Assembly: GCF_011927785.1 (NCBI RefSeq)
Contig: NZ_JAATJK010000001.1
Span: 1,302,001 to 1,366,000, forward strand
Source of the DNA: Micromonospora profundi
GTDB taxonomy: Bacteria; Actinomycetota; Actinomycetes; Mycobacteriales; Micromonosporaceae
Length of the DNA stretch: 64,000 nucleotides
Direction of reading: 5' to 3'
Below the pieces are notes generated by a model. The model searched no databases. It was not told the origin of the DNA and saw only the letters and a list, made by a program, of their open reading frames with translations. Positions within the stretch are counted from its first letter, which is position 1. Every line of letters begins with the position of its first letter. Positions 16,870 to 26,956 of the stretch are shown in pieces. The position numbers and the translations under genes were made by a program.

Positions 16870-18543
16870 TCAGAGGGTGGGTGTGAAGCTCTGCCGGATC
16901 ATCACGAAGTATGCCGCGTTGACCTGCCAGTCGAACTCTTTTGTCAACCACGAGACGGTGAACGCCTGCCCGGCAGAGGTGTTGGCGAGCAGCCGGATGC
17001 TGTGCACCCGCTCCCCGGCGGCGTTCTCCCAACTGCACTCCCAGAGCGCGGCGCCGTCGAAGAAATCAAGCCCCGAGATGTCCACCTTCCGGTAGCCAGG
17101 AAGTGCCGCGCCAGCGACGAGCCGGGTCTCCTCGGCCTTCCAGTGCGCCACCGGGTCGGCCCGTCGCGGCCCGACCTCGACGCTGAGAACCCGGGCCCCG
17201 CTGGGCTCCCGGAAGCAGGTCACCGCCTCCTCGGTCCAGTGCGCCCAGCCCACCGGCGCCGCGATCCGGAAGCCGGCGGGGTCGTCGTGCCAGGTCCAGC
17301 CGGTCCGCAGCCGGTAGCGTGAGTCGGCCGGCGGGGACATCGACGGCACCGGCGTGGCCACGGGTGGCGGGGGCGTCGCGCAGGCGAACGCCGCCGGTCG
17401 GGCGGCGGTCGCGCCGCCGCCGACGCCGGACGGTGTCGCCCGCTGGTCGTGGCGGCTCATCAGCACCGCCGTGACGCCTCCGGCGACCAGCAGCGCCACA
17501 GCGGTGACCGCCCCAGCCGCAGCGATCAACCGCCCGCGCCGTACGGCCCGGCGGCCCGCCGACCGGGCGGGCGGCACGGGCGGCTCGACCGGCTGCGCCG
17601 GGGACAGGTCGGCCGGCTGCGCCGGGGACAGGTCGACGGGCAGCTCAGCGGGAGGCGACGTCGACCGGCCGGCGTGACGCAGCGCCGCCACCGCCGCCGA
17701 GCGGGCCGGTCCGGCGGGCTGGTCGTGGGCCGCAACAGCAGCGGCGCGCAGCAGTGGCTCGGCCTCGGCAGCTGTCAACCGCCGCCACGGGTCGCGCTGC
17801 AACAGCCCGGTGAGCACCGGACGCAGCGGCCCGGCGCGGCGCATCGGGTCCGGCGGTTCGACGGCCAGCGCGCTGAGCGTTGCCATCGCGCTGGACCGGG
17901 CGTACGGGGACTGCCCCTCGACCGTCGCGTAGAGCGTCGCGCCCAGCGACCACAGGTCGGTACGCGGATCGGAGACACCTTCGCGGGCCCGCTCCGGGGC
18001 GACGAACTGCGGTGAGCCGAGCACAGTGCCCGGGCCGGTCATCGTCCCGTCGCCGCCGTCGAACGTCGCCAACCCGAAGTCGGTGAGCACCACCCTCCCA
18101 TCGTCGGCGACGAGCACGTTGTGCGGCTTCACGTCACGGTGCAGTACGCCGGCGGTGTGCGCGGCCCGCAACGCGGCGAGCACCGCCAACCCGATCCGGG
18201 CCGTACGTTGCGGGCTCAGTGGGCCCTCGGCGCTGAGGATCTGTTGCACCGATCGGGACGGCACGTACTCCATCACGATCCACGGGCTGTCCCGGTCGTG
18301 CACGACGTCGTAGATGCGCACCACGTTGGGGTGGTTGAGCCGGGCGGCCGTACGCGCCTCGCGCAGCGTCCGGAACCGGAGTTCGGCGCGGTCGGGCTCG
18401 GCCAGCCAGGACGGCGGCACGACCTCCTTCACCGCGACGTCGCGGTGCAACATCTCGTCGCGAGCCAACCAGACCCGGCCCATCCCGCCGGTGCCGACCA
18501 GGTCGAGCAGCCGGTACCGACCCGCGATCAGCAACTGCTGCAC
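16870..18543 (-). CDS. Receptor-type Ser/Thr protein kinase (paralogue 1)
   Basis: This 557-residue membrane kinase has a cytoplasmic catalytic domain at about 1-270: GTGGMGRVWLA loop, VAVKEV lysine, HRDVKPHNVLV catalytic loop, DFGLA and VAPERA. A Pro/Ala linker leads to one membrane helix near 335-362. An external domain of about 195 residues ends the protein (GWTWHDDPAGFRIAAPVGW, VTCFREPSGARVLSVE). No PASTA repeats are present. GTG 18543 follows GAGGGGGAGCGACC; the frame extends 33 codons upstream without support. It lies directly downstream of a paralogue in the same orientation, so the pair arose by tandem duplication. The signal sensed is unknown. Confidence 0.93.
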   Translation of the reverse strand: MQQLLIAGRYRLLDLVGTGGMGRVWLARDEMLHRDVAVKEVVPPSWLAEPDRAELRFRTLREARTAARLNHPNVVRIYDVVHDRDSPWIVMEYVPSRSVQQILSAEGPLSPQRTARIGLAVLAALRAAHTAGVLHRDVKPHNVLVADDGRVVLTDFGLATFDGGDGTMTGPGTVLGSPQFVAPERAREGVSDPRTDLWSLGATLYATVEGQSPYARSSAMATLSALAVEPPDPMRRAGPLRPVLTGLLQRDPWRRLTAAEAEPLLRAAAVAAHDQPAGPARSAAVAALRHAGRSTSPPAELPVDLSPAQPADLSPAQPVEPPVPPARSAGRRAVRRGRLIAAAGAVTAVALLVAGGVTAVLMSRHDQRATPSGVGGGATAARPAAFACATPPPPVATPVPSMSPPADSRYRLRTGWTWHDDPAGFRIAAPVGWAHWTEEAVTCFREPSGARVLSVEVGPRRADPVAHWKAEETRLVAGAALPGYRKVDISGLDFFDGAALWECSWENAAGERVHSIRLLANTSAGQAFTVSWLTKEFDWQVNAAYFVMIRQSFTPTL

Positions 18544-18662
18544 GGTCGCTCCCCCTCGGTCACCCCGAGTTACACGATAACCACCGATGCGGGTTTTCTC
18601 ATCCGCTGAGCGGCCTCGATCCACGACGGACAGAGGGGTCAACCACGGCCGTACGGCGCAGG

Positions 18663-20474
18663 TCAGGGGGGTGGTCGGAAACTACTTCGGATCACCGGCC
18701 AGTCGGCATCGGCGGCCGTCCAGTCCTCGTCGTGGGTGATCCAGCCAAGCGTCCAGCGCCCGCCCCCGACGACGTCCTGCCGCGCGTGCAGCACTCCGCC
18801 GTGCGGTGTCCGCCATCGGGACTCCCACTCCGCGCCCGCGCCGGTGTCGGCGAGGCGCACCTCGTCGTACCCCACGAGAGCGCCGGCCGCGGCGGCCGCG
18901 TCCCGGAGCGCGCGCAGCCGGGTCAGCGGGTCGGGCGCGCCGCCCTCGGTGACGCTGAGGGCCCGGCCGGTCGCCGGGTCCTGGAAGCAGGTCACTGCCC
19001 CGTCGCGGGAGTAGCGCCAGGTAGCCGGCACCGAGATCCGGAAACCTGCGGTGTCCGCGTGCCACACCCAGCCGGGTGGAAGTCGCAGCCGCTCGCCCGG
19101 CGGCGGCGACCAGGCCGGCACCGGCGTACCGACGATGTCCGGGCGTACGCAGGGAAACGGGGGAGGGGCGATGTTCTGTCCGCCCAGGGGCGGGGCGGGT
19201 CGGCCACGGCCGTCGCCGGGCGGCCTGCCCGGCCCGCCACCGTCGTTCGGGCCGTCATCGCCGTACTGCCCGTCCGGGTCGCCGTCAGGCAGTTGATCCG
19301 TCGACGCTGTGGGGCGGGCGGCGGTGTCGCTCGGGCCATCGCCGGCGAACGCCAGCGCGGTGCCGATGCCGGCGGCGACCGCCACCAGCAGCGCCGTGCC
19401 GACAAGCGCCGCCTGGCGTCCCGTCGGTCGCCGTCCCGATCGGGCGGCTGTCGCCGCCGCGCCGACCGCCACCTCCGCCGACGGCCGACGGTCGGGCCCG
19501 CCGTCACCGGCGCTGGGCGAGACCGGGCCGGTGTCGCCCCGATCGCCATCACCCCGGCCGCCATCACCCCGGCCGCCATCACCCCGGCCGGTGGCACCGG
19601 AGCCTGCGTCAGCCGGACCGGCGACGCCCGGGCTCCCGGCACCCGAGCTGTCGGCCGGCGCTGCGGCGTCGCTGGTCGCGGCGGCGTCGAGCAACCGGTG
19701 GGCCTCGTCGTGGCCGAGGCGCCGCCGTGGATCGCGGCACAGCAGTCCGGCGAGCACCGGCGCGAGCGGCCCGGCGTGCGGGGCCGGGTCCGGCGGGCCG
19801 GCGGCCAACGCGCTGAGGGTGGCCATCGCGGTGCTGCGGGCGTACGGGGAGCGGCCCTCCACAGCGGTGTGCAGGGTGGCGCCGAGCGACCACAGGTCGG
19901 CGGCCACTGAGGACACACCCTCGGCGGCGCGCTCCGGGGCGACGTACTGCGGGGAGCCGAGGACCATCCCGGGACGGGTCATCGCGCCGTCGCCGCCGTC
20001 GAAGGTGGCCAGCCCGAAGTCGGTGAGCATCACCCGCCCGTCGTTGGCCATGAGCACGTTCTGCGGTTTGACGTCGCGGTGCAGCACCCCCACCGCGTGC
20101 GCGGCCCGCAGCGCGTCGAGCAGGGCAAGGCCGATCCGGGCGGCCCGGATCGGCGCCAACGGCCCCTCGTCGTCGAGGACGTCCTGAAGGGTGCGTGAGG
20201 GGACGTACTCCATCACGATCCACGGGCTGCCCTCGACCGGGACGACGTCGTAGAGCCGGACCACGGCGGGGTGGTTGAGTCGGGCCGCGGCGCGGGCCTC
20301 CCGCAGGGTGCGCGAGCGCAACTCGGCCCGGTCGTGGTCGGTCAGCCAGTTCGGCGGTACGACCTCCTTGACGGCGACTTCGCGGTGCAGCATCTCGTCG
20401 TGGGCTCGCCACACCCGACCCATGCCCCCGCGACCCACCAGGTCGAGCAGCCGGTATCGACCGGCAATCAGCAC
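18663..20474 (-). CDS. Receptor-type Ser/Thr protein kinase (paralogue 2)
   Basis: This 603-residue paralogue of the adjacent kinase keeps a nearly identical start (LIAGRYRLLDLVGRGGMGRVW), the VAVKEV lysine, HRDVKPQNVLM, DFGLA and VAPERA. A disordered linker near 280-320 contains RGDGG-type repeats from three 15-bp units. One membrane helix (near 355-375) is followed by a Gly/Asp-rich spacer and an external domain related to that of paralogue 1 (WVWHADTAGFRISVPATW, VTCFQDPATGRALSV). GTG 20474 is preceded by GAGGAGGAG. Conservation of both the kinase and the sensor domain argues that the whole receptor was duplicated and has since diverged most in the linker. Confidence 0.93.
   Translation of the reverse strand: MLIAGRYRLLDLVGRGGMGRVWRAHDEMLHREVAVKEVVPPNWLTDHDRAELRSRTLREARAAARLNHPAVVRLYDVVPVEGSPWIVMEYVPSRTLQDVLDDEGPLAPIRAARIGLALLDALRAAHAVGVLHRDVKPQNVLMANDGRVMLTDFGLATFDGGDGAMTRPGMVLGSPQYVAPERAAEGVSSVAADLWSLGATLHTAVEGRSPYARSTAMATLSALAAGPPDPAPHAGPLAPVLAGLLCRDPRRRLGHDEAHRLLDAAATSDAAAPADSSGAGSPGVAGPADAGSGATGRGDGGRGDGGRGDGDRGDTGPVSPSAGDGGPDRRPSAEVAVGAAATAARSGRRPTGRQAALVGTALLVAVAAGIGTALAFAGDGPSDTAARPTASTDQLPDGDPDGQYGDDGPNDGGGPGRPPGDGRGRPAPPLGGQNIAPPPFPCVRPDIVGTPVPAWSPPPGERLRLPPGWVWHADTAGFRISVPATWRYSRDGAVTCFQDPATGRALSVTEGGAPDPLTRLRALRDAAAAAGALVGYDEVRLADTGAGAEWESRWRTPHGGVLHARQDVVGGGRWTLGWITHDEDWTAADADWPVIRSSFRPPP
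19545..19589 (-). repeat. 3 x 15-bp in-frame repeat in kinase linker
   Basis: Three contiguous units of GCCATCACCCCGGCC (19545-19559, 19560-19574, 19575-19589) encode an RGDGG/GDG-rich stretch of the cytoplasmic linker. The unit length is a multiple of three, so slippage preserves the frame. Confidence 0.85.
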
Positions 20475-20557
20475 CTGCGCACGCTCCTCCTCAGCCGCTG
20501 TCCGGGGTACACCCTATCCAGCGGATCGGAAGTCACCTATCGGTCGTCCGACCTACC

Positions 20558-21892
20558 TCAGCAGGCGGCGTGGTCGGCGGCAGCGAGCAGGTTGCCCTCC
20601 GGGACGGCGATCCGGGTACGGCCGCCGGCCAGTTGGGCAGCGGCGCGTCGGGCCTGGAGGGGGCCGTGCTCACGGCGAGCGCTGGCGTAACTGGCGGCGG
20701 TGCGGGCCGCGATGGTGGCCCAGCCGTACCGCTCGCCGACCATGGCGCGGGCACGTCGGGCGACCCGCCTGGCGAAGATCTCGTCGCCGAGGAGTTGACC
20801 GACAGCGCCGGCGAGGGCGGCCGGGTCGCTGTGCGGGAACGTCACGCCTGTCACGCCGGGTTCGACGATCTCGGCGAGGCCGCCGGTGCGGGCCACGGCC
20901 AGGGGCGCACCGGCAGCCGCCGCCTCCAGCGCCACCATGCCGAACGGCTCGTAGAGGCTGGGAACCACTGTCGCGTCGGTGGCGCCCAGCACCGCCGGGA
21001 GTTGGGTGGCGTCGAGGAAGCCCGTGAAGCTGACTGTCGAGCCGAGCGCCAGGCGGCGGGCCTCGGCCTCCAACTCGGGGCGGTACGGGCCGTCGCCTGC
21101 GATCACGACGCGCAGCCCGGGGTGCTGCTCGCGCAGCCGGGGTACGGCGTGCACGAGGTGCTGCACGCCCTTCTCGTAGACGAGCCGTCCGGCGTACCCG
21201 ACGAGGGGGCCGTCGGCGGCGAACCGGGCACGGGCAGACGCGACCGCGCGGGGCCGGGCCCGCCAGGCCCGGTCGTCGACGCCGTTGGGCACCACGTCGA
21301 CCTGCTCGGCGGGTACGTCGAAGAGCGCGCCCACCTGGTCGCGCATGTAACCCGAACAGGTGATCACGCGGGTGGAGGCCCCGGTGAGCCAGTGTTCGAC
21401 GCCGTGGATGGTGCGGTTCATCTCCTCGGGCAGCCAGCCCTGGTGCCGGCCCGCCTCGGTGGCGTGCATGGTCGTGACGAGCGGCAGGTCCAGGTGGTCG
21501 GAGAGGGTCATGGCGGTGTGGGCGACGAGCCAGTCGTGGGCGTGGATGACGTCGTAGGTGCCGGCTTCGGTGGCGCGCAGGGCGGTGCGGGTGAGGGTGT
21601 GGTTGAACGCCATGGTCCAGGCCAGCAGGCTGCCGGTGGCGAGGGGGAAGGTGACGGGGTCTTCGGGGGCGCGCAGGATGCGGACGCCGTCGGCGTATTC
21701 CTCAAGGGGTGCGCCGTCGGCGTGGCGGGTGACGACTGTGACTTCGTGGCCGGCGGCGGCCAGTGCGACGGAGAGGGCGTGGACGTGTCGGCCGAGGCCA
21801 CCGACGAGCACCGGCGGATATTCCCAGGACAGCATCAGCACCCGCAGGTGCCGGGCGGAGTGGATGTCGATCACGTGGGCGTCGGGTGACAT
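20558..21892 (-). CDS. GT4 alpha-glucosyltransferase, Rv3032-like (glycogen/maltodextrin synthesis)
   Basis: This 444-residue cytoplasmic glycosyltransferase has a GT-B fold. The N-terminus VLMLSWEYPPVLVGGLGRHVH contains the GGLGRH acceptor/donor loop typical of the mycobacterial Rv3032 group. VIHAHDWLVAH lies near 130. The C-terminal domain has GRLVYEKGVQHL and the nucleotide-sugar motif PSLYEPFGMVALEAAAAG with its conserved E(x7)E. It probably elongates alpha-1,4-glucan from ADP- or UDP-glucose; glycogen is the likely product, given the debranching enzyme encoded next to it. ATG 21892 follows AAAGGGGG; the longer open frame is not supported. Confidence 0.9.
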   Translation of the reverse strand: MSPDAHVIDIHSARHLRVLMLSWEYPPVLVGGLGRHVHALSVALAAAGHEVTVVTRHADGAPLEEYADGVRILRAPEDPVTFPLATGSLLAWTMAFNHTLTRTALRATEAGTYDVIHAHDWLVAHTAMTLSDHLDLPLVTTMHATEAGRHQGWLPEEMNRTIHGVEHWLTGASTRVITCSGYMRDQVGALFDVPAEQVDVVPNGVDDRAWRARPRAVASARARFAADGPLVGYAGRLVYEKGVQHLVHAVPRLREQHPGLRVVIAGDGPYRPELEAEARRLALGSTVSFTGFLDATQLPAVLGATDATVVPSLYEPFGMVALEAAAAGAPLAVARTGGLAEIVEPGVTGVTFPHSDPAALAGAVGQLLGDEIFARRVARRARAMVGERYGWATIAARTAASYASARREHGPLQARRAAAQLAGGRTRIAVPEGNLLAAADHAAC

Positions 21893-22029
21893 TGCGGCCC
21901 CCTTTGAGTTGTCCCCGGGCGCGCGCCGACCGGCACCGAATCGGTGCCGCCGTCGCGTCTGGATCGGGCCCCATCCTGCCGGGGCCGAGATAACCAGCGG
22001 AGACACCGCCGTTGCGGTCATGTAAAGCG

Positions 22030-23973
22030 CTACTGGCCCTTTCGGCGCACCCGCAGCAGCTCGGCGACCGACCATGCCTGGAAAGGGCATCCGGTCGCGG
22101 CGTGCGGCGCGAGGCCGTCGGCTGTCTCGCTCACCGAGCCTAACCCATATTCGGTCAGATGTGCCTCAATGCCGACCAATACGTCATCGACCGACATCTT
22201 GCCCCTGCGGCACGCGTCGACGTACGGGCCGACAAGCCACGGCCACACAGTGCCCTGGTGGTAGCCGCCGTCCCGCTCCGCCGGACCACCCCGGTGCCGG
22301 CCCACGAACTCCGGCGAATCCGGGGCGAGACTGCGCGGCCCGAGCGGGGTGAGCAGCCCGGCCGCGACCCGCCGCAACGTCGGCTCGTCCGGCTCCAACG
22401 GCGCGAACGGCAACGACCAGGCCAGCAGCTGGTTGGGCCGCAGCGCGTCGTCGTCGTGCAGGGCCGCGCCACCAAGCGGGTACGCGGGCGCGGGCGCGTC
22501 GAGCACGTCGTACAGCCAGCCGGCCGGGGCCGGATAGCGGTCCCGGAACGAGGTGGCCGCCTGCCCGTGCCGCCGCCACAGCTCGTCCGCGTCCTGACCG
22601 GCCAGCTCGGTCAGCTCGGCGAGCCCGGCCAGCCCGTTGATCCACAGCGCGTTGACCTCGACGGGCTTGCCGGTACGCGGAGTGACAGGCACCCCGTACA
22701 CGCGGGCGTCCATCCAGGTCAGGGCCGTGCCCGGGGCGCCCTGGGCGAGCAGCCCGTCGGCCGGGTCGACGCCGATGCCGTAGCGGGTGCCCGCCACGTG
22801 GGCGTCGACGACTGTCCGCAGCGCGGGCAGCAGCTCGTCGCCGAGGTCGGTGTCACCCGTGACGGTGACGTGTCGGCTCACCGCGTGCAGGAACCACAGC
22901 GTGCCGTCGACGGTGTTGTACTCCACCCGCCCGGTGTCGGCCGTGTTGGCGAGCATCCCCTCGGACAGCGTCGCCGCGTACGCCCGCAGCAGCTCCCGGC
23001 CCTCGGCGGCGCGGTTGGTGCAGAGGAAGAGACCCTCGTACGAGATCATCGTGTCCCGCGACCACGCGCCGAACCACGGGTACCCGGCGACCACGTCGAC
23101 AGCCCCGCCGCCCGGGCGCACCACGAACGCGTCGGCGGCAAGCGTGAGCGTCGCCTCCACGTCATCCGTCGGGTTCGCGGCCGCCACCACCTGACGGTTG
23201 CGTCGCCGGGCGGTCTCCACGATCTGCGCGGCCGGCGGCGGTTCCTCGTCCAGCCGGCCCGCCCACGCCCGCACCGACACCGTGTCGCCGGGGCGCTCCA
23301 GCTCACCGACGAAGCGTCCCGCGTACCAGACGTCCTCGTCCGGGTGTAGCCCTCGGACTGCCTCCTCCCGGTGGTGCACGCCCAGCCACCACTGCCCCTC
23401 GGGGGTCCAGCCCGGGCCGGCGAGCCGGTACGCGCCCTCGACCACAGCGCCGTCGCCGACCGTCTCGACCTGCGGCGTGGGGCCGTCGGCCCGCCGCTCG
23501 CCGTGCGCGTCGCGCCAGGTGCAGGCGGCCGACAGCTCCAGCCGGACCGGGCCGCCGGCGATCAGCCGGTGCACCACCGCCACGCAGGACCGGCCAGGCA
23601 GCATGGCCAGCTCCCGCTCGATCACGACGCCGCCGATCCGCCACCGCCACCGGGGCAGCCCGTCGACCAGGTCGAAGCGTTCGAGCAGTTCGAAGCCGCG
23701 CGGGTCGACGTCACCGGAGGCCCACTCGTGCGCGCCGAGCCGGACCCGCGCGCCCGAGGGCAGGGTGACCGCCGGATCGAGACTTGCCAGTCCCACCTGA
23801 CGGGACGCCGGAGTTTCGCCCGGGACCACCAGCAGACCGTGGTACCGGCGGGTGCGCAGTCCGGAGACCGTGCCCATCGCGTACCCGCCGACACCGTCAG
23901 GCACCAGCCACTCCCGGCTGGACGCGCTCGCCAGATCGCCACAGACCTGCGGGCCGAAGTGAATGTCGATCAA
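22030..23973 (-). CDS. Glycogen debranching enzyme (amylo-alpha-1,6-glucosidase, GDE type)
   Basis: This 647-residue protein has a GDE N-terminal beta-domain (WLVPDGVGGYAMGTVSGLRTRRYHGLLV near residue 20). A C-terminal (alpha/alpha)6 barrel follows with GYPWFGAWSRDTMISYEGL, NTADTGRVEYNTVDGTLWF and YHQGTVWPWLVGPY, the GDE_C signatures. It removes alpha-1,6 branches from glycogen. The likely start is TTG 23973 behind GGAGG; GTG 24003 is an alternative without a ribosome-binding site, and the frame stays open far upstream on the opposite strand of the next gene. It is same-strand with the GT4 gene, 137 bp before it, and divergent from the glucosidase at 24016. Confidence 0.9.
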   Translation of the reverse strand: MIDIHFGPQVCGDLASASSREWLVPDGVGGYAMGTVSGLRTRRYHGLLVVPGETPASRQVGLASLDPAVTLPSGARVRLGAHEWASGDVDPRGFELLERFDLVDGLPRWRWRIGGVVIERELAMLPGRSCVAVVHRLIAGGPVRLELSAACTWRDAHGERRADGPTPQVETVGDGAVVEGAYRLAGPGWTPEGQWWLGVHHREEAVRGLHPDEDVWYAGRFVGELERPGDTVSVRAWAGRLDEEPPPAAQIVETARRRNRQVVAAANPTDDVEATLTLAADAFVVRPGGGAVDVVAGYPWFGAWSRDTMISYEGLFLCTNRAAEGRELLRAYAATLSEGMLANTADTGRVEYNTVDGTLWFLHAVSRHVTVTGDTDLGDELLPALRTVVDAHVAGTRYGIGVDPADGLLAQGAPGTALTWMDARVYGVPVTPRTGKPVEVNALWINGLAGLAELTELAGQDADELWRRHGQAATSFRDRYPAPAGWLYDVLDAPAPAYPLGGAALHDDDALRPNQLLAWSLPFAPLEPDEPTLRRVAAGLLTPLGPRSLAPDSPEFVGRHRGGPAERDGGYHQGTVWPWLVGPYVDACRRGKMSVDDVLVGIEAHLTEYGLGSVSETADGLAPHAATGCPFQAWSVAELLRVRRKGQ

Positions 23974-24015
23974 CTTTCCTCCACCGACGGCAAGGTGTAA
24001 CACGCCACGACGACA

Positions 24016-26721
24016 ATGGCTGCTGTGGTCAAGTACGGAGACGGCGTCAAGGATGTGTACGTGATCACTGACCGATCGTCCTCCGACGCCTCGCCACCCG
24101 ACGCTGAGCGGCTCCGGCTCGCCCAGGCCGACTCGGGGGAGCAGGACTGGCGCGCATGGGGTCCCTATCTGTCCGAACGGGCGTGGGGGACGGTACGGGA
24201 GGACTACAGCGAGCACGGTACGGCCTGGGACTACTTCCCGCATGACCACGCGCGGTCCAGAGCCTACCGGTGGAATGAAGACGGGATGGCAGGCGTCTGC
24301 GACGACCGGCAGACCTTCGCCTTCGCTCTCGCGCTGTGGAACGGCAAGGACCCGATCCTCAAGGAGCGGATGTTCGGCCTGGGCGGCGACAGCGGCAACC
24401 ACGGCGAGGACGTCAAGGAGTACTGGTGGTACGAGGACTCCACGCCCACCCACTCCTGGATGCGCTGGCGCTACCACTACCCGCAGGCTGCCTTCCCGTA
24501 CGACGAACTCGTCGCAGTGAACGCGCTGCGCGGCCGGGACGACACCGAGTACGAGCTGGTGGACACCGGCATCTTCGACGAGGACCGGTACTGGGCGGTG
24601 ACAGTCGACTACGCCAAGGCGTCCCCGACCGACATGTGCATGGTGGTGACGGTCGCCAACCGGGGTGACCGGGCGGCGACCCTGCACGTGCTGCCCACGC
24701 TGTGGTTCCGCAACACGTGGGCGTGGGGTCTGCCCGGGGGCGACCGGATTCCCCGGCTGACCGGCGACGGCACCCGGCTCGTCGGTGAGCACCGGGTCCT
24801 CGGCCAACTGCTGCTGGAGGGCGACGGCGGCCCGGTGCCGCTGCTCTGCGACAACGACACGAACGCCGAGCGGCTCTGGGGCCTGCCGGGCCGCTCGAAG
24901 TACCCGAAGGACGGCATCAACGACCACGTGGTCAACGGCGCGCCCACCGTCAACCCGGCCCGGGAGGGCACCAAGGGCGCGCTGCACTACGTCCTCGACG
25001 TGCCGGCCGGCGGGCAGCGCCAGATCCGGTTGCGGCTGACCCGTACCGCGTCGCCTCCGGCGTCGGCCCCGCCGCCCCCGGCCGACCTTCGCGACGGCTT
25101 CGAGGCGGTGGTGTGGGCGCGGCGGGCCGAGGCGAACCGGTTCTTCGCAAGCGTGATCCCCGAGGCCGCCACAGCGGACGAGGCACTGGTCGCCCGGCAG
25201 GCCATCGCCGGGCTCATGTGGGGCAAGCAGTTCTACCACTTCGACGTCAAGCGCTGGCTCGAAGGCGACCCGGGCTCGACGCCGCCGGCCGGGCGCCGCC
25301 ACGGACGCAACAGCGCCTGGTGGCACATGACCAGCTTCGACGTGATCTCCATGCCCGACCCGTGGGAGTATCCCTGGTACGCGGCCTGGGACCTGGCCTT
25401 CCACTGCGTGAGCATCGCCCGCGTCGACCCCGGCTTCGCCAAGGACCAACTGCTGCTCCTGCTGCGCGAGTGGTACCTGCACCCCAACGGGCAGATCCCC
25501 GCGTACGAGTGGGCGTTCGGCGACGTGAACCCACCGGTGCACGCCTGGGCGGCGCTGAAGGTGTTCGAGATCGACGGTGGCCGGGACTTCGAATTCCTGG
25601 CCCGGGTGATGCACAAGCTGCTGCTGAACTTCACCTGGTGGGTCAACCGCAAGGACACCGGCGGCAACAACGTCTTCGAGGGCGGCTTCCTCGGGCTGGA
25701 CAACGTCGGGCCGTTCGACCGTTCGGCGGCGCTGCCGGTGGCGGGTGTGCTGGAGCAGTCCGACGGCACCGGCTGGATGGCCATGTACGCCCTCAACCTG
25801 CTGGACATCGCGATAGTGCTCGCCGAACACGACCGCACCTGGGTGGACACCGCCACCAAGTTCTTCGAACACTTCGCGTACATCGCCGCCGCCGCGTACG
25901 AGCAGGGGCTCTGGGACGACGAGGACGCCTTCTTCTACGACGTGCTGCGCCTCGCCGACGGCACGAAGGTGCCGTTGAAGGTCCGCTCGGTGGTCGGGCT
26001 GCTGCCGCTGGCCGCCACCACCAGGCTGACCGCCAAGACCCTGCACCGGCTGCCGGAGTTGGGCGCCCGGCTGCGCTGGTTCCTCACCAACCGCCCGGAG
26101 TACGCGCAGGTGATCGGCACCCGCCGCCTCGGCCCGGACGGACGCCAGCAGCGGCTGCTGTCCATGGTCGGCCCGGAGCAGGTGATCCGGCTGCTCGCCC
26201 GGATGCTCGACTCCGACGAGTTCCTCTCCGACTTCGGCCTTCGTACGCTGTCCCGCGCGCACCTGGACAAGCCGTTCTCGGTCACCCTCGGCGGACAGGA
26301 GTTCTCCGTCGGCTACGAGCCGGCCGAGTCGACAAGCGGGCTGTTCGGCGGCAACTCGAACTGGCGCGGCCCGATCTGGATGCCGACGAACTTCCTGCTG
26401 ATCAGCGCGTTGCGCGACTACGCGGCGTTCTTCGGCGACGACCTCCAGGTGGAGTATCCGACCCGCTCCGGGGTGAAGCGCACCCTGGACGAGATCGCCG
26501 ACGACCTCTCGGCCCGGCTGATCTCGCTGTTCACCCAGGACGACTGGGGCCGCCGCCCGATCTACGGCGCGGCGCGCCTGTTCCAGACCCACCCGGACTG
26601 GCGGGACCTGATCGCGTTCCCGGAGTACTTCCACGGTGACAACGGCGCCGGCCTGGGCGCCTGGCACCAGACCGGCTGGACGGCGCTTGTCGCCGACCTG
26701 ATCCTCACCCTGCGCCGCTGA
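24016..26721 (+). CDS. Large glucosidase, GH63-like family
   Basis: This protein of about 900 residues belongs to a family annotated simply as glucosidase, related to GH63 alpha-glucosidases with an (alpha/alpha)6 barrel. Recognisable signatures are [24 protein letters not shown] near residue 130, [27 protein letters not shown] near 435, and [16 protein letters not shown] near 780. There is no signal peptide. Its physiological substrate is uncertain; glycogen-derived or compatible-solute glucosides are candidates, given the neighbours. The start is ambiguous: ATG 24016 has no ribosome-binding site, while GTG 24055 or 24061 lies close to AAGGAT. The divergent gap to the debranching gene is only about 40-85 bp, so their promoters must overlap. 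Confidence 0.88.
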   Translation: MAAVVKYGDGVKDVYVITDRSSSDASPPDAERLRLAQADSGEQDWRAWGPYLSERAWGTVREDYSEHGTAWDYFPHDHARSRAYRWNEDGMAGVCDDRQTFAFALALWNGKDPILKERMFGLGGDSGNHGEDVKEYWWYEDSTPTHSWMRWRYHYPQAAFPYDELVAVNALRGRDDTEYELVDTGIFDEDRYWAVTVDYAKASPTDMCMVVTVANRGDRAATLHVLPTLWFRNTWAWGLPGGDRIPRLTGDGTRLVGEHRVLGQLLLEGDGGPVPLLCDNDTNAERLWGLPGRSKYPKDGINDHVVNGAPTVNPAREGTKGALHYVLDVPAGGQRQIRLRLTRTASPPASAPPPPADLRDGFEAVVWARRAEANRFFASVIPEAATADEALVARQAIAGLMWGKQFYHFDVKRWLEGDPGSTPPAGRRHGRNSAWWHMTSFDVISMPDPWEYPWYAAWDLAFHCVSIARVDPGFAKDQLLLLLREWYLHPNGQIPAYEWAFGDVNPPVHAWAALKVFEIDGGRDFEFLARVMHKLLLNFTWWVNRKDTGGNNVFEGGFLGLDNVGPFDRSAALPVAGVLEQSDGTGWMAMYALNLLDIAIVLAEHDRTWVDTATKFFEHFAYIAAAAYEQGLWDDEDAFFYDVLRLADGTKVPLKVRSVVGLLPLAATTRLTAKTLHRLPELGARLRWFLTNRPEYAQVIGTRRLGPDGRQQRLLSMVGPEQVIRLLARMLDSDEFLSDFGLRTLSRAHLDKPFSVTLGGQEFSVGYEPAESTSGLFGGNSNWRGPIWMPTNFLLISALRDYAAFFGDDLQVEYPTRSGVKRTLDEIADDLSARLISLFTQDDWGRRPIYGAARLFQTHPDWRDLIAFPEYFHGDNGAGLGAWHQTGWTALVADLILTLRR

Positions 26722-26759
26722 CCCACCCCGCCCTCGCCCCGACCGTGCCGCCCCGCCCC

Positions 26760-26849
26760 GCCCGCAAGATCCGAGCAACATCAGGGATGCTGCTGCCTCC
26801 GGCCAGCGTGAGACAGCAGTATCACCGAAAGTGCGCGGATCTTGCGGGC
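26760..26849. repeat. 14-bp inverted repeat between convergent genes
   Basis: GCCCGCAAGATCCG (26760-26773) is the exact reverse complement of 26836-26849, with 62 bases between. It lies in the 235-bp gap between the glucosidase (plus) and the TetR gene (minus). The spacing is long for a terminator stem, so it may be a small palindromic element or a pair of dispersed half-sites. Confidence 0.55.
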
Positions 26850-26956
26850 CTGTGCCCGCACCTCCGCGCCCATGATCGTGCTCGATCCTGGGTAGGGAGG
26901 TCGGACACCGTCGCGCTGATCGCGGGGCAGCGCGGCTGACGCCCGGGACGCGCTAG

